64,000 bases of DNA from Emydura subglobosa. Lineage: Eukaryota > Chordata > Testudines > Chelidae. The translations under genes and the position numbers were made by a program. The first letter of the stretch is position 1. Every line of letters begins with the position of its first letter. The stretch lies in contig ML679968.1 in the NCBI GenBank assembly GCA_007922225.1, positions 8,801,022-8,865,021 on the forward strand, in the 5' to 3' direction. The notes beneath the pieces are model-generated. The model was not told where the DNA came from, searched no databases, and was given only the letters and a program-made list of their open reading frames with translations. Below are positions 23,058 through 34,643 of the stretch, piece by piece.

Positions 23058-23504
23058 AGATCTATAGAAGCAAAATGCTCCCATGTGTACCTTAGAAACT
23101 GTGTTGATTTTACCCTGCAAGAGTAGGCAAATACTCCAGTGGACATTATGAAATGTACAGTGAATGAAACAAGAAATTCAGGAGCATTGATCCATTCAAT
23201 GTGCACCATGCAAAATGCACATCTTAGAATTAATATTTGAACAATATGCATTGAGGGACTCAAGGCAGAGCAGTCCTGCTTCGTCCAATGAACACTTATA
23301 AAGTATGCATCAGATGACTTTTGTTCATTGGACTGATGAATATGCTTGCTATGTTTGCTTCTACATCTCTTTCCTCTGGACCCTTTATATGTAAATTATG
23401 CAAGTTTAGTCTCTCTTAAGTTCAATTAGGCTCAGTGGGGCAAATTCAAAGATGATGTTCTACAGGGGCTTTAAGTTACATGTCAATATGTGTCTGTGAC
23501 TTTG
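23058..23504. other. Unassigned sequence with a short hairpin
   Basis: GTCCAATGAAC at 23283-23293 is the reverse complement of 23323-23333, a perfect 11-bp stem with a 29-nt loop. Nothing else is recognised. Confidence 0.5.
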
Positions 23505-23586
23505 AGAGTCAGATCTTCAAATGATTTAAATAATCATAGGTCCACTCTAGAGCTATGTCAATTTACATCAGTTGAGAATCTGGCTC
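23505..23586. mobile_element. Palindromic miniature element, decayed copy
   Basis: It ends 'atttacatcagttgagaatctggctct', matching the right half of the 28884 family; the left half (gagagtcagatcttcaaatg) is heavily altered. Confidence 0.4.
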
Positions 23587-24332
23587 TGAGAGTCTAATTG
23601 TCCTAAGGGAGTCTAACATGGTATTGCATAAAACTGAAGAGGCCAGAAGAACGTGTAAATTACACCAATTTGCGAGGGTGGGAGCGGGGAGATTTTGGTT
23701 CTATGATTCTGAAGTCCAAATAATGGAAAAGGAAAAGGAAAGGTAATGTAGACTTTCCTTTCTGCACCAATGTTTTTCAGGAAAGTCACTGGCAGATTTC
23801 CAGACAAGGTTTGGATATACATGAAAATAGCTCTTTCCAGTTTGTTGTAGAGACCGGCATTTTTTAACAAAGGATGTAAACAATTAAGATAATTTCTACT
23901 ACTCAACAGATTCTTATCCCATTTAACAAGAAAAATCAAGTGATATGTGGGAGTTGCAAATAGAACAAAAAGGTTATCTTATGTATTGTATAAGTCATAG
24001 ATAAGGCCAGAAACTATGTTTTGACCAGAAATCATATAGAAAAGAAAAATAAATTGCATTTAATGTGTTTAGACAATTTAGTTATACAACTAAAAGAACT
24101 AACTGTTATTCCAGGTCAATATCTATAATTTAAAACTGTGTGATATCTGGAAAAAATACTTCCATAAGCCAGAAAAATAAAGCAAAAATGCTCTGTTGAC
24201 TAAGCTGGATGTTAAAAACTCTATTATTCATTTGTTTTTAAATTGTTTGTGTTCCTAATTTGTACTTCCTTACATACTTATGTAACTTTCACAAATATAC
24301 AAATTTTGCATGTAATATACATGTGTAAGGTA
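23587..24332. other. Unassigned AT-rich sequence
   Basis: No gene or element recognised. The 108-codon minus frame at 23613-23939 overlaps another frame and lacks a domain. Confidence 0.4.
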
Positions 24333-24909
24333 TGTGAAGGAGTGTACTACCCTGAGCCTTCTTGCTGTGTGTAATCAAGGAGGCCCAGTCTGGGCTGGGA
24401 TATTAATCAAGGAGGTCTCCTGGGCTGGGGTATTAAAAGGTAAACAGGAAGCTAAATAAAAGAGAGGGGAGTAGTAGATATCCTGGCTGCAGTAGCTAGT
24501 AGTTTCTCTCTCAGACTCGAAAAGACTAGTCTAACCAAATTTAGTGACTTTGTTTTGTGGGTTTTAAGTTTGGGAGCTCTGAATTACCTAGGTCCTGAAG
24601 TGAGGCCTTTATGAAGAACGTACTGTAGTTGCTTTTATCCTGAAACCTTATTAAAAGGGGACATGCTATTTAGTTAATGTGTTGGCTTCTCTTTGCTCCA
24701 GACTGTTAAAGCAAATCTGTTCTGCCCCAATCGAGAGGATGCATGGAGATGACTCATGCCATTACACGCAGCATAGTCAGCCAGATCCTGGAAATCCCTT
24801 CTAGTCAAGAAGTGATGGGGATGCAAAGAGGTGCCTGTCCTTACCTGTGAGATTCCAACCTCCTACTGGGGAGCGGGGTGAGAATTAAAGTGGGGTGCAC
24901 TGGGTTACA
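24333..24909 (+). mobile_element. LTR-like repeat
   Basis: The segment starts TGTGAAGGAG and may end at GGGTTACA (24909). TATA-like 'ggtattaaaaggt' at about 24428-24440 is followed by 'aaataaaagag'. The flanks AGGTA and AGGAG match only in part, so the ends are tentative. No coding potential. Confidence 0.4.
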
Positions 24910-27040
24910 AGGAGGGTGAGGGGATGGCTTATGCTGTTACAAAGAAGTAAAAATGGCTGTGTTTCTGATGTGTATATAAAAAGAAGTAGCGATGATGATA
25001 TCTGATAGTGATCTGATATATTTTAGATACAACAATGCAAGGACAATGAAGAGAAGGATATTATTACTCACTCTCCAAATCTTACTTGCAAGGGAAACCA
25101 ATGCAGAAGAGTATTAAAAATAAATGCTGTGGTAGCTACAGAAATCCTGAAAGATTAACTCTACTGTGGAGTCTATGACATCCCGGGATGCAAGCCAGGC
25201 CAGCAAAGGTCACCACTTGCAAGACCACTTGCAAGGGTCTGTGTCACCACTTGCCCTGCAACCTGGTGTGCCTCATAATGCTTTGCTGCTGTAACTCCCA
25301 ACCTGAGCCCTTCATAAACAGCCAAACAGTGTGCAGGTAACACCCTGAGTATCTGTGTATATCCATAACCCTAGTCCAGCAGTTCTGACCCCAGTAGCCT
25401 GTCAGGAAACCCCCTCCATATTCTGGCTTCTAGCAGCCTTGGTTACTACTTTCAGGTAAACCCAACACACTCCCAGTCCTGGATTTCCCCCCCAAAAATT
25501 TGTTTTGCTCTGTCCAGCCCTCTTGTGGAAAGTCCGGATATATTAGGTCCATTGCCCCACAAAAAGGATCAACATTCAACAGTCTGCTACCTTACATGAA
25601 ATTACCCAAACAAATTCTCACACTGGATTAATTTTAATTAAAGAATAAAACAAGTTTAATTACAAAGAGAGAGATTTTAAATGAGTACAAGTAATGAGCA
25701 TAAAAGTCAGAAATGGTTAAAAGAAAAATAAAGACAAACACTTTCTAAACTTAACAAACTAGACTTGGTTCAAGGTGAAGTCCCTTATCACATGTTTTCA
25801 GTACATTGCTAACCAAACTCTCAGGCCAGGATCTGCTTCCAAAGTTCATAGGCTGTTTCTTTTGTGGAAGAAAAGAGATGGATAGGTAGAGATAACATGC
25901 AGTATTTTTAGCCCGCACTTTTATAGTTCAGTCACACTTTGAAATGCATTTTCCTGAGAGTGACTCCAGTGACTTCCCATATCAAGTTCTTTTGAGCTGA
26001 GACCAAGAAATCATAGAATATTAGGGTTAGAGGGGAACTCAGGAGGTCATTTAGTCCAACACCCTGCTCAAAGCAGGACCAACCCTAACTAATTCATCCC
26101 AGCCAGGGCTTTGTCAAGTCAGGTCTTAAAAACCTCTAAGGATGGAGATTCCACCACCTTCCTAGGTAACCCATTTCAGTGCTTCACCACCCTCCTAGTG
26201 AAAAAGCTTTTCCTAATATCCAACCTAGACCTCCTCCACTGCAACTTGAGACCATTGCTCCTAATTCTGTTATCTACTATCACTGAGAACAGCCTAGATC
26301 CCTCCTCTTTGGAACCCCCCTTCATTTAGTTGAAGGCTGTTATCAAATCCCCCCTCACTCTTCTCTTCTGCAGACTAAACAAGCCTAATTTCCTCAGCCT
26401 CTTCTCATGTGCCCCTGCCCCCTAATAATTTTCATTGCCCTCCACTGGACTCTCAAATTTGTCCACATCCTTTTTGTAGTGGGGGGGGAGCCAAAACTGG
26501 ACACAATACACCAAATGTGACCTCACCAGTGCTGAATAGTGCTGAATAATCACTTCCTTTGATCTGCTGGCAATGTTCCTACTAATGCAGCCCAATATGC
26601 CATTAGTTTTCTTGTCAATAAGGGCATACTGTTGACTCATATCCAACTTCTTGTTCACTGTAACCCCCAGGTCCTCTTCCGCAGAACTGTTGGTTAGCCA
26701 GTTGGTCCCCAGTCTGTAGCAGTTAATAGGATTCTTTCATCCTAAGTGGAGGACTCTGCACTTGTCCTTGTTGAACCTCATCAGATTTCTTTTGGTCCAA
26801 TCCTCCAATTTGTCTAGGTCACTGTGTATCCTATCCCTATCCTCCAGCGTATCTACTATTCCCCCAGCTTAGTGTCATCTGCAAACTTGCTGAGGGTGCA
26901 ATCCACCCCATCCTCCAGATCATTAATAAAGATGTTGAACAAAACTGGCCCCAGGACTGACCCCTGGGGCACTCCGCTTATTACCAGCTGCCAGCTAGAC
27001 ATCAAGTTGTTGATCACTACCCATTAGCCCTATGATCTAG

Positions 27041-27722
27041 TCAGCTTTCTAGCCACCTTATAATCCATTCATCCAACCCATTCTTCTTTAACTTGCTGGT
27101 AAGAATACTGTGGGAGACTGTATCAAAAGCTTTGGTGAAGACAGTATATATTATGTTCACCACTTTCCTTACATCCATAAAGCCAGTCATCTCATCATAG
27201 AAGGCAATCAGATTGGTCAAGCATGACTTTTCCTTGGTGAATCCATGCTGACTGTTCCTGATCACCTTCCTTTCTTCCAAGTGCCTTGAGGACTTGTTCC
27301 ATAATTTTTCCAGGGACTGAGGCTATGTTCAGACTGATGGCAGCAAAATCGCCACCGCCAGATCGATCTTCCTTGATCGATTGAGCAGTCAGTGAGACAT
27401 GCTCAGTCGATCAGGAAGTTGACTGAGTAAGTCCACCCCCTCAACTAGCGTAGCGCTGAGCCAACAGGAACGCTCAGCGCAGTGAGAACAGCGCACAGAA
27501 GGGAAGCTGAGCAATTGACGTCAGTTACGCAAACTACTCTGTGTAATTTGCGTAATTCCCGTCGACTGCCACCGAATCGCGCAGTAAGTGTGAACCAGCC
27601 CTGAGATAAGGCTGACTGGTCTGTAGTTCCTTGGATCCTCCTTCTTTCCTTTTTTGAAGATGGGCACTATGTTTGCCTTTTTCCAGTCATCCGGGACCTT
27701 CCCCGATCGCCATGAGTTTTTA
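27041..27722 (-). pseudogene. CR1 ORF2 reverse transcriptase fragment, disrupted
   Basis: Minus-strand frames encode the N-terminal RT fingers ([20 protein letters not shown] at 27640-27700) and, beyond the MITE, SQHGFTKEKSCLTNLIAFYD plus the motif A region. Motif A reads IIYTVFTKAFDTVSHSIL, where related copies have LDFSKAFD, so the first catalytic aspartate is lost. The palm motif C is absent from this copy. It cannot be functional. Confidence 0.8.
27317..27603. mobile_element. MITE copy 1 (279 bp), inserted in CR1, CTGA flanks
   Basis: The element 27321-27599 has ends GGCTATGTTCAGACT and, reverse-complemented, GGCTGGTTCACACT. CTGA is present at 27317-27320 and 27600-27603. CR1 sequence resumes exactly across the insertion (...ccagggaCTGA | ...gataaggctgactggtctgt). 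Internal inverted repeats occur, for example TGATCGATTGAGCA (27394-27407 region) against TGCTCAGTCGATCA. It shares its sequence with 34344 and 48609. There is no transposase. Confidence 0.8.
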
Positions 27723-28175
27723 GCCATGAGATAATGGCCAGTGGCTCTGCAATCACATGGACAACACATGGAGTCTGGTGGGAGAGAGGTTTTATGCTGT
27801 TGTTTGCTAAGACGCAGATCTGTTTGTTCCTGGCCCCTTTCCTTGCCAAAGAATGACCACTTGATTGGTGATGTCTCATCAGCTTTGATAACACCTGGCT
27901 AGAGGTGTCAACATGCTCTTTATCTTTGAGAAACAGGTTTACCCACTCCCCAGACTTGTCATGAAGACACACTTCTGTCATGATTTCAGCTTATGTTCAT
28001 AACTTTGCATATAAAGTTGCTACATACATTTCACAATAATACTACTGATCAGCACGTTGTTATTTTTCAAATAGTACCTTATAAGGCATATTTTGTACAA
28101 AAATTATTACAGTAGTGTATAGGGTATGTATACAGGGATGCATTCCATCATGGAGACATATAACGCTGTGTCTAT

Positions 28176-28883
28176 AAACCAGTATATCATCATGCAGTGA
28201 ATATTATCATTCCTGCATCTGAGAAACCAAGAAAGAATTATATAAGAATAAGTAAACTTGTCAGGAATCAACAAAGTCTCCAACTACTCTCAGTGTAAAA
28301 AACATGCCTTCACCCATGGCTCACAGCAGAAGTGTGGATGTGGAAAGACAATCTCCAGAGGGAATTAAAAATAAATCTGTAAAAGAGTTGAAAGCAAATC
28401 TTACATACTGTACTTCAGTGATAGGAGATCTGTTAGACAAAACAAATTGCATGCTACTAAGAGATTGGCTTCCTGCTTGGAAGAAATAAAGACATTTCAG
28501 TGTCTTCTTGTATGTTAGTGTGTGTGTGTGAGAGAGAGTGGATGTAACTCATCATAGCAAACAAAGCCCATTCCCAGAATAAATGTATGAACCCTAAAAA
28601 TACCATGGCGAACAAACAAAATGGGTGAAAAAAGGAATAGGCGAGAAAGCAAATCAGGAAAAATATCAGGGAAGTAAACAAGATGAAAGAATGGATACAC
28701 TCACATGAGATTTCAGTTAGATACAATTGAGGAGGGGCAGAAGCAATAATTGAAAGCCTAACAATATCATATATGCATGAATTCTCTTTTACACTATTTC
28801 CCTTATCAATGCCAAAATGTAATCTCCAACACTGACAGACAACAGTATGCCCATCACAGCTGTTAGTCACTTCCCATCTTGGT
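28176..28883. other. Unassigned sequence, no gene supported
   Basis: A 157-codon minus frame (28457-28930) runs here. Its product would be a leucine/phenylalanine-rich segment with a Thr-His repeat from the GT microsatellite at 28518-28530; no conserved domain is visible, so I do not call it a gene. Confidence 0.4.
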
Positions 28884-28967
28884 GCCAGATCCTCAGCCAC
28901 TGTGAACCACTGTAGCTCCATTGACTTCAATGGAGCTGCATCTGTTTACGACAACTGAGGATCTGGC
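28884..28967. mobile_element. Palindromic miniature element, best-preserved copy
   Basis: The ends are gccagatcctcag and, on the other side, ctgaggatctggc: 13 bp reverse complementary. The centre, agctccattgacttcaatgg, then agct, is itself nearly palindromic. The whole 84 bp can fold back. Related copies are at 22530, 23505, 29574, 31584, 37177 and 59186. Confidence 0.75.
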
Positions 28968-29573
28968 TGTTATTCTTTTATCCCTTATGTTCTGCACAGC
29001 ATAGGATACCTGGCAATTAACATAAACCTGCTTAATGTAAAATATTTTAAATATTCACTGAAAAACCCAAATAATATTGAAGGCAAGTATATAACCACAG
29101 CCACATGCATTTTATTTAAATCTATTAATGTTGTTTTATCACTATGTACAGAGAAGGTCCTCCCCATTCCTTTCTTTCGGTTACATCAAGACAGTGCATT
29201 ATAACATCTATTTTTCATCCAACAACATTCTTCAGTTCTTAGGGTGGCCACAAGAATCACTAGTGGCCAGAAAATATTTAACTGTCCCAGATATAATACA
29301 GTATTAATACAATCATTAATTATTTTAAAACACTGAAAGTCCTGTAGGGAGCATAACAAATTCGCAAAATGTTCTCAAAAGCTAGATTTCATACTTGAGT
29401 TTCTGCCCTACCTAAATTATATGTTAAAATAATAATGATAATTAATACATCATATGTAGACAGAAAACAATCTGATATAAAAGAACATAAATTTACCCAG
29501 TCAAAATCTTTGCTAATTTGCTCACCTCAGAAACAGTTTTCTTATTTGTAACTGGAGTTTTCTGTAATGTAAT
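28968..29573. other. Unassigned AT-rich sequence
   Basis: No gene or repeat recognised. Confidence 0.4.
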
Positions 29574-29641
29574 GATCCAGATTCTGAGCTGGTGTAAATC
29601 AGTACAGCTCCATTGAAATCACAAGCTGAGAATCTAGCCCC
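29574..29641. mobile_element. Palindromic miniature element, shortened copy
   Basis: The sequence 'ccagattctgagctggtgta ... cagctccattgaaatcacaa ... gctgagaatctag' shows both ends of the 28884 family with a deletion in the right half. Confidence 0.6.
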
Positions 29642-30470
29642 TTGTTTCTCCAGATCATCATGTGGCACCTAATGTCTTAAAATCATCTAAAAAAATATTT
29701 GAACAGAGTGCTTGATCAAGGTTATATAAGGGATCTTTGTTGCCCTTAGTCCCTTTACAGCACTTTTAAAATACCAGCTGATGGCTCTGAGAAACTCAAA
29801 CAGGTTGGTGAATGAATGTGGATCAGCAGAGGCAATATACTAACAGAACTCTACTTACACCTAATTAACATTTTCTTCTCCTTTGAGAATTGCCTCATGC
29901 AGATCCCTGGATTTTAGAGACAGGCTGGCAGTGACAACTTGTGAGAGCAGGGCTAAGGAGTATTTCATTCAAATGCCTTTTTGAAACTTTTTGATGTCCC
30001 AAAATAAGCCTTTGATTTGGCTTCTGATACTAGAGAGTAGTACTGAATCAAAATGTGGGTATAAGAGGGCAGCAGCCCCCTAAGTTCCACATGGCCACTT
30101 AACACACCAATGTTCCAACTGTGAATCCAAACAGCGTATGCTGATGTTCAACAAGGAGCTAGATGGTCTCATAGTACTGTCTTTCCACTGATATTTCCAG
30201 CTGCAAAATCACATTAAAAGACAACTAAAAATGTTAAATAATTTCCTAATTGCCACAGGGACGTTATGCAATTACAAACTGGAATGGAGTGATTCATGTG
30301 GTCATGAGCAGGAAGGAGTCAACATTATGAAGACTTTTGACAACCTTGGCTTACCAGACTTCAGAGATATTTTTCAAGAATAACATAAAATGAACCTAGC
30401 AGAATGGGCTTTCCCGATGTCTTATACTGTACTGGAACACTCATCATACAACTAAATATAAAGCATAATG
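29642..30470. other. Unassigned sequence
   Basis: No recognised element or gene. Confidence 0.4.
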
Positions 30471-31065
30471 GGTTAGATCCACAAAGGGATTTAGGTGCCT
30501 AGCTGCCACTTCAGGCACCTAAGTCCAAAATTTAGATCCTCAAAAACCCATGCTCAGCTGCTGTCTAACCCTGTAGGTGCCTTAAATCCCTAGGCAACTA
30601 AATTTCCACTGCTAAAGTCCCCTAACTGTTTACATTTCTGCCACTAAGCATGTGCAAAGCCACCTAAATCCTGATGCAAGGGTGCCTAGCTCACTAAGCA
30701 TTTCCCCACCTGTCTTGCCTGTGGGGCTGAGCTGGTAGATGTGCAAAATGGAGGAGGAGAAGGTGATGCTGCTGCCCCCTTTTTCCTAATAGCTCAGTGG
30801 TTAGAGCACTCACCTTAGGATGTGGAAGATTGAGGGTCAAATCCCCACTCTGACTGGTGTGGCTCAGGAATTTGAATTGAAGGGTCCTGCCCCCAGGAGA
30901 GCACCACAGTGCTGTGAGCTCAGGGCGTGTCTCTACTGTTGAAGCTTTTCCACTTTATATAACATGCTTAAACATTCTTTTTGAGAGAGAGTCAGAAAGA
31001 TCCCATAGCTCTGTGGTTAGGGAACTGCCCTGAACTGTGGGAGATCCAAGTCTATGTTCCAGTGC
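30471..31065 (+). repeat. Composite interspersed repeat with tRNA-like boxes
   Basis: The first part (30471-30745) matches 13960-14172. Next comes a tRNA-like block, with tagctcagtggttagagca at 30790-30808 (box A) and gggtcaaatcc at 30834-30844 (box B). A second, tagctctgtggttagggaac, occurs at 31006-31025. Both boxes suggest Pol III-type SINE modules carried inside a larger repeat. No acceptor-stem pairing is evident, so these are not tRNA genes. Confidence 0.6.
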
Positions 31066-31583
31066 ATATTTAATTAATATTTAATCCAGATTTGTCCGAA
31101 CAGACCAAATAGTCCTGGACATTTGAGATTGTGCAAAATAAAGGGATTATACATTTAGCTACAAGAGAAATCATCTCCATTTGTGAGTATATATATCCTT
31201 AGTGTAGATGTGGGCAGCAGAAAGTGATGCATCTTATCTGTGGACTGAAAATCCATGTCTGCCAAGTTCCTTTCTGCTGGATGGGGTGAATCTAGATATA
31301 GAAGAAAGATTTGCCCTTGCTTCTGTGACAGGAGATCCCAAAAGAAGTGACAGAGTAATGGAGTCCAGACTGGCTTTTAGGATAATGAGAACCTTACCTT
31401 GCTTCATTAGAGGTGACTCTGATAACAATCTGTCTGGGTCAGGGTGAAGGTGGATTTTCCTGGTTTTCAGAAGGATCAGACTTTTGAAGAGGGAGAAGAA
31501 CATATGGAAAGAAGAAAAGACTTCTTATGATGACTGGATCTCAATCAGTCATTTGTTCAGATCAGGGTATCTATATACATGTT
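31066..31583. other. Unassigned sequence
   Basis: Plus and minus frames of 79 and 89 codons overlap at 31208-31503; neither has a recognisable domain. Confidence 0.4.
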
Positions 31584-31669
31584 GGGCCAGATTCTCAGTG
31601 GATATAAATCAGTGTAACATTTGAAATCAGTGAAGATATGGTAATTTACATCAGCAAAAGATCTGGTCC
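31584..31669. mobile_element. Palindromic miniature element
   Basis: The ends are gggccagattctcag and, at the right, aaaagatctggtcc. Inner halves 'tataaatcagtgtaaca' and 'ggtaatttacatcagc' pair imperfectly. It is a member of the 28884 family. Confidence 0.6.
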
Positions 31670-33596
31670 ATTGACTAGATAAGCTACTGCTAGTGTAAGG
31701 TACTCAAGTCTGAGCAACTCATGAAATCTCAGGACCGTTACACAGATTTAATTGAGCACCTAAACTGGAGACAATGGGTGATGATGTCTGAACTGGAAAC
31801 AATTAAGCTTGAGTTGCAGATCCAATGGTGAGTTTACAGGGGGTGCCTAAAAGAAGGTTTTTGTTCTTGCTTTTATTTTTTCTTGTAAACTGTGCATGTT
31901 TGAATTGGACGCTATTGACATATGTTAAACAGAAAATTCCATGCTGCTACTTATGCAACGGCACTTTTTTGGAGGAAACAGCACTTTAGATTGCAATGAG
32001 AAACACTCAGAAGTCAAGAAAAGCCAAAGTTAGGGTTTCCTATACAACTGATAAGTTTTGTTTAAAACCCAGGATCCTCTGCTGCAATGAACAATGTGCA
32101 AGTGAAGCAATGGGTCTGTAACTCACTGCCTATGACAGTAAGAAAGGCACTGGTGGTGGTTGGGACTATGTTTCGTATGTCACTTTTACTCCAAAATTTT
32201 GGATTCATATGAAGGCATATGGCCACTGCTTTCTCAGTGACTTTGTGATGGGACCCACAGTGCTTTTGTGACTCAAAGGTCACGTTCCCAATGTAGATCT
32301 GCACAGGCAATTCTCTATGAATAATTGCCTGTTTTAGGTGATATCTTGTATATTTGTTCTGCCAAGTCTGCTAAATTTTGAATAAACCATGCTTTTTGGG
32401 TGGGTTTTCCCTATTGGATAAAGAAGATGTGCCCAACTGCAGAGGTTATCCTTTTCACAAGAGGAAAGGAAACCAACATGCCCTTAATTTACCAAAGAAG
32501 CTTCTGAGAGCTCTGTAAAAATGTAAAGAAAGCCAACTCTTGCAGCTTCACACAGCAGATATGATGGTAACATGATGTCTTAAATGTGTTTGTCAATTTT
32601 ATTTTAAAAGTGGTTTCCACATCCTTTTACCTTTCCCTTATTGCAAATTTCTTTTAAATAAATGGCTTCTGAAGTGTCACAGAGAGAAATGGGTCCTTTG
32701 CCTATTTTATTCATTATCCTCACAGGTATTTGAAACAAAGTCTTTCCTTAAATGAAAGAATTTTTTGTCTAAAACAAGAAGAAAAAAGTGTTGCTTTAGC
32801 AATAATACACTGTACAATGAAGTATGTTCTTCTGTTTGTACCTTTATAGATATGAACAAGAAGGAAATCTTAATGTTTCATCAAGTTTGTGATTTACTCA
32901 TTTGAAATGCCTCTTTCAGACAAGAAAATGATTGGGAGTTTGTCAGACTGATAACATAGAAAAGAAATAGGGCAGAAACCACTTACATTACGATGCATGT
33001 AACAAAACAGAAAATTATGTCCTTCAAATATTTGTATTTGTTTGCTATCTTCCATCTCTGAATTAAGCTAGCAGCTGATAAAGTGACTGAGAAGCTGTAA
33101 ATAAATGATGGCACTTGTATTCAAAACAAGACACCTGATAGTAATAAGAAGTCACATACAATTTGCCATTTACAAATCCACAGGCAGAAAATTGCAGAAA
33201 TCATGAAAACATACATTTTAAGTAGTTATTTTATTCTTCAGATCTGAAGGGACAGAAGTATAAAAAGGATTTGGTCCTCAAACTGGTGAAAATTCACCTT
33301 GGTGCTACTGCAGCTTTTCTTCAGGATATGAATGGAATTCAATTTTTGCTTCCTGCAAAGCTACAATATGCCTACTGAACAATGGTTGCTTTGTTTGTTT
33401 GTCTTTTATTTAGTGAAGCCAAAACGTGTGTGAAGTTTGTGTGATGGAAAGCTGAAAATTAAATTATAAATTAATTATACTGTTCTGCTGCTTAATCTGC
33501 TCACTGACAAAATAGGGAAAGAAGATCATTGGCACAAGAACAGGAAAACTACCCTGGAGGGAATGGATGGCAGTGGGGATTACTTATAGCACACAG
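31670..33596. other. Unassigned AT-rich sequence
   Basis: No repeat with termini and no coding region were seen. The part 32490-33480 is low in visible repeats. Confidence 0.4.
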
Positions 33597-33652
33597 AATC
33601 ATAGAAGATAAGGGTTAGAAGGGACCTCAGGATGTCATCTAGTCCAGCCCTC
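33597..33652 (-). mobile_element. Short CR1 LINE 3' end
   Basis: The phrase 'aatcatagaagataagggtt agaagggacctcaggatgtc' followed by 'atctagtccagccct' is the reverse complement of the CR1 terminus; only about 55 bp are left. Confidence 0.8.
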
Positions 33653-33745
33653 TTCACAAAGCTTGTGTCCTTCATCTTAAAGTAATTGTTTTGACTGCCA
33701 TTCAGATAGTGGTTTGAGAGTTTTTGTCATCTTATTAACAGTGTT

Positions 33746-34100
33746 TGTCACGGTTCTGGGTTAACTGCACCTCTGGCCTCCTCAAGGGCACCCTGTCTCA
33801 GGCCTCTAACTATCATGTCTCTATGGGCAGGAATTCACATTCCTCTCCCTCCAGACCAAACTTTTAGGGTTGCAGTCCCCTTTGCAATTCACTGTGTTTA
33901 TCCCAGGAGCTCTGATTTTAGTTCAGCATCTTCATTTCTGTTGTCTCCTAGGGGCTTTGACAGAGTTTCACAAAACACAGTATGTTTATTTGGGACAAAA
34001 GCATTACAGAGAAAAGGTATCAAACAGTAAACAGTGTACATGCATGCTAAGCTTACCAGGTAATACCCATCATCCACATGTGATCCTGGTAAGGTCTGTA
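33746..34100. mobile_element. Possible LTR fragment
   Basis: It starts TGTCACGGTTCTGGG and has a TG-initial, pyrimidine-rich leader and a 'gtttatttgggac' block (AATAAA on the minus strand). It resembles reptile LTR-type repeats, but no right end or TSD was found. Confidence 0.35.
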
Positions 34101-34149
34101 ACCAAATTTGCAGTGTTTTAACTGTGCTGGTCCCAGGATATTAGCGAGG

Positions 34150-34297
34150 CAAAGTGGGTGAAGTAATATCTTTTATTGGAGCAACTTCTCTTGGTGAAAG
34201 ACAAGTTTTCAAACTACACAGCATTCTTCAGGTGAAAAGCTTGTGTCTTTCACCTACAGAATTGGATTCAATAAAATATATTACCTCAACCACCTTG
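34150..34297. mobile_element. Foldback element with ~60-bp arms
   Basis: Left arm 34150-34210 (caaagtgggtgaagtaatat, cttttattgg...) and right arm 34234-34297 (reverse complement caaggtggttgaggtaatat, attttattga...) are imperfect reverse complements. They surround a loop of about 23 nt. The arms include the 'ggtgaaagacaagttttc' / 'ggtgaaagacacaagctttt' match. The whole unit of about 148 bp would form a long hairpin. No TSD is certain. Confidence 0.7.
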
Positions 34298-34339
34298 TAA
34301 ACAAGTTTGTTAGTTATTGGTTCCAGAGTGTGTCATTTC

Positions 34340-34643
34340 CTGAGGGTATGTCTATACTGACGGTGGCAACTTTGCCACTGTCAAATCGATCTTTCTGGAT
34401 CGATTGAGTGGTCAGTGTAGACCTGCTCAATCGATCAGGAAGTCGATGCAATAAATCCACCCCCTCAAGTGGCGTAGCGCTGCATCAATGGGAATGCAGT
34501 TCCTCTCGGCGCAGTGCAGTGAAGACGGCGCACAGAAAGGAAGCACAGCAGTCGACGGGAGTTACGCAAGCTACTCTGTCTAGGTTGCGTAACTCCCGTC
34601 AACTGCTGCCGAATTTCCAGGTAAGTGTAGACCAGAGCTCTGT
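34340..34643. mobile_element. MITE copy 2 (about 296 bp)
   Basis: It is the same family and orientation as 27321-27599: left end gggtatgtctatactgacgg, shared 'cgatcaggaagtcgatgc' and 'ccaccccctcaa' blocks, then 'gtagcgctgcatcaatggga', right end gtaagtgtagaccag. CTGA precedes and CTGT follows, possibly an eroded duplication. Internal 'gggagttacgcaag' and 'ttgcgtaactccc' are inverted repeats. Confidence 0.75.

Larger units (their letters stand above)
25998..27756 (-). mobile_element. CR1 LINE, minus strand, RT to 3' end, interrupted by MITE
   Basis: The plus strand begins with the reverse complement of the CR1 terminus (aatcatagaatattagggtt ... aggaggtcatttagtccaac). It proceeds through the 3' region to RT coding sequence near 27040-27280 and 27610-27720. 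Reading minus, [20 protein letters not shown] and [13 protein letters not shown] are followed, after the MITE at 27321-27599, by RNSQHGFTKEKSCLTNLIAF. The copy is 5'-truncated in ORF2. The region is inserted into an LTR-family repeat. Confidence 0.9.
25174..28175. mobile_element. Second copy of the 20.6-kb LTR family, split by CR1 (and MITE)
   Basis: The left part 25174-25997 and right part 27757-28175 follow the order of 20641-21782. The start is tatgacatcccgggatgc, versus tgtgacatttcccagggtgc. The 'acaagtttaattacaaagag ... gagattttaaatga' block is shared, as is a right block 'aaggcatattttgtacaaaa', versus 'aaggcatactttgtacacca'. The end is 'ctgtgtctata', versus 'cagtgtgtcaca'. Between them sit 1.76 kb of minus-strand CR1. 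Once the insertion is removed, the copy is about 1.24 kb, close to the 1.14 kb of the other copy. No TSD is recognised. Confidence 0.6.

Noticed and set aside
23283..23333. Hairpin as rho-independent terminator or microRNA
   Set aside because: 11-bp stem with a 29-nt loop is too weak, and the setting is not bacterial.
28457..28930. 157-codon minus-strand frame, hydrophobic
   Set aside because: No recognisable domain, includes residues from a GT microsatellite, and runs into a palindromic mobile element at its 5' side. Length is compatible with chance in AT-rich DNA.
30786..30850. tRNA gene
   Set aside because: Box A and box B are present but I see no paired acceptor stem; it is a SINE-type module in a repeat.
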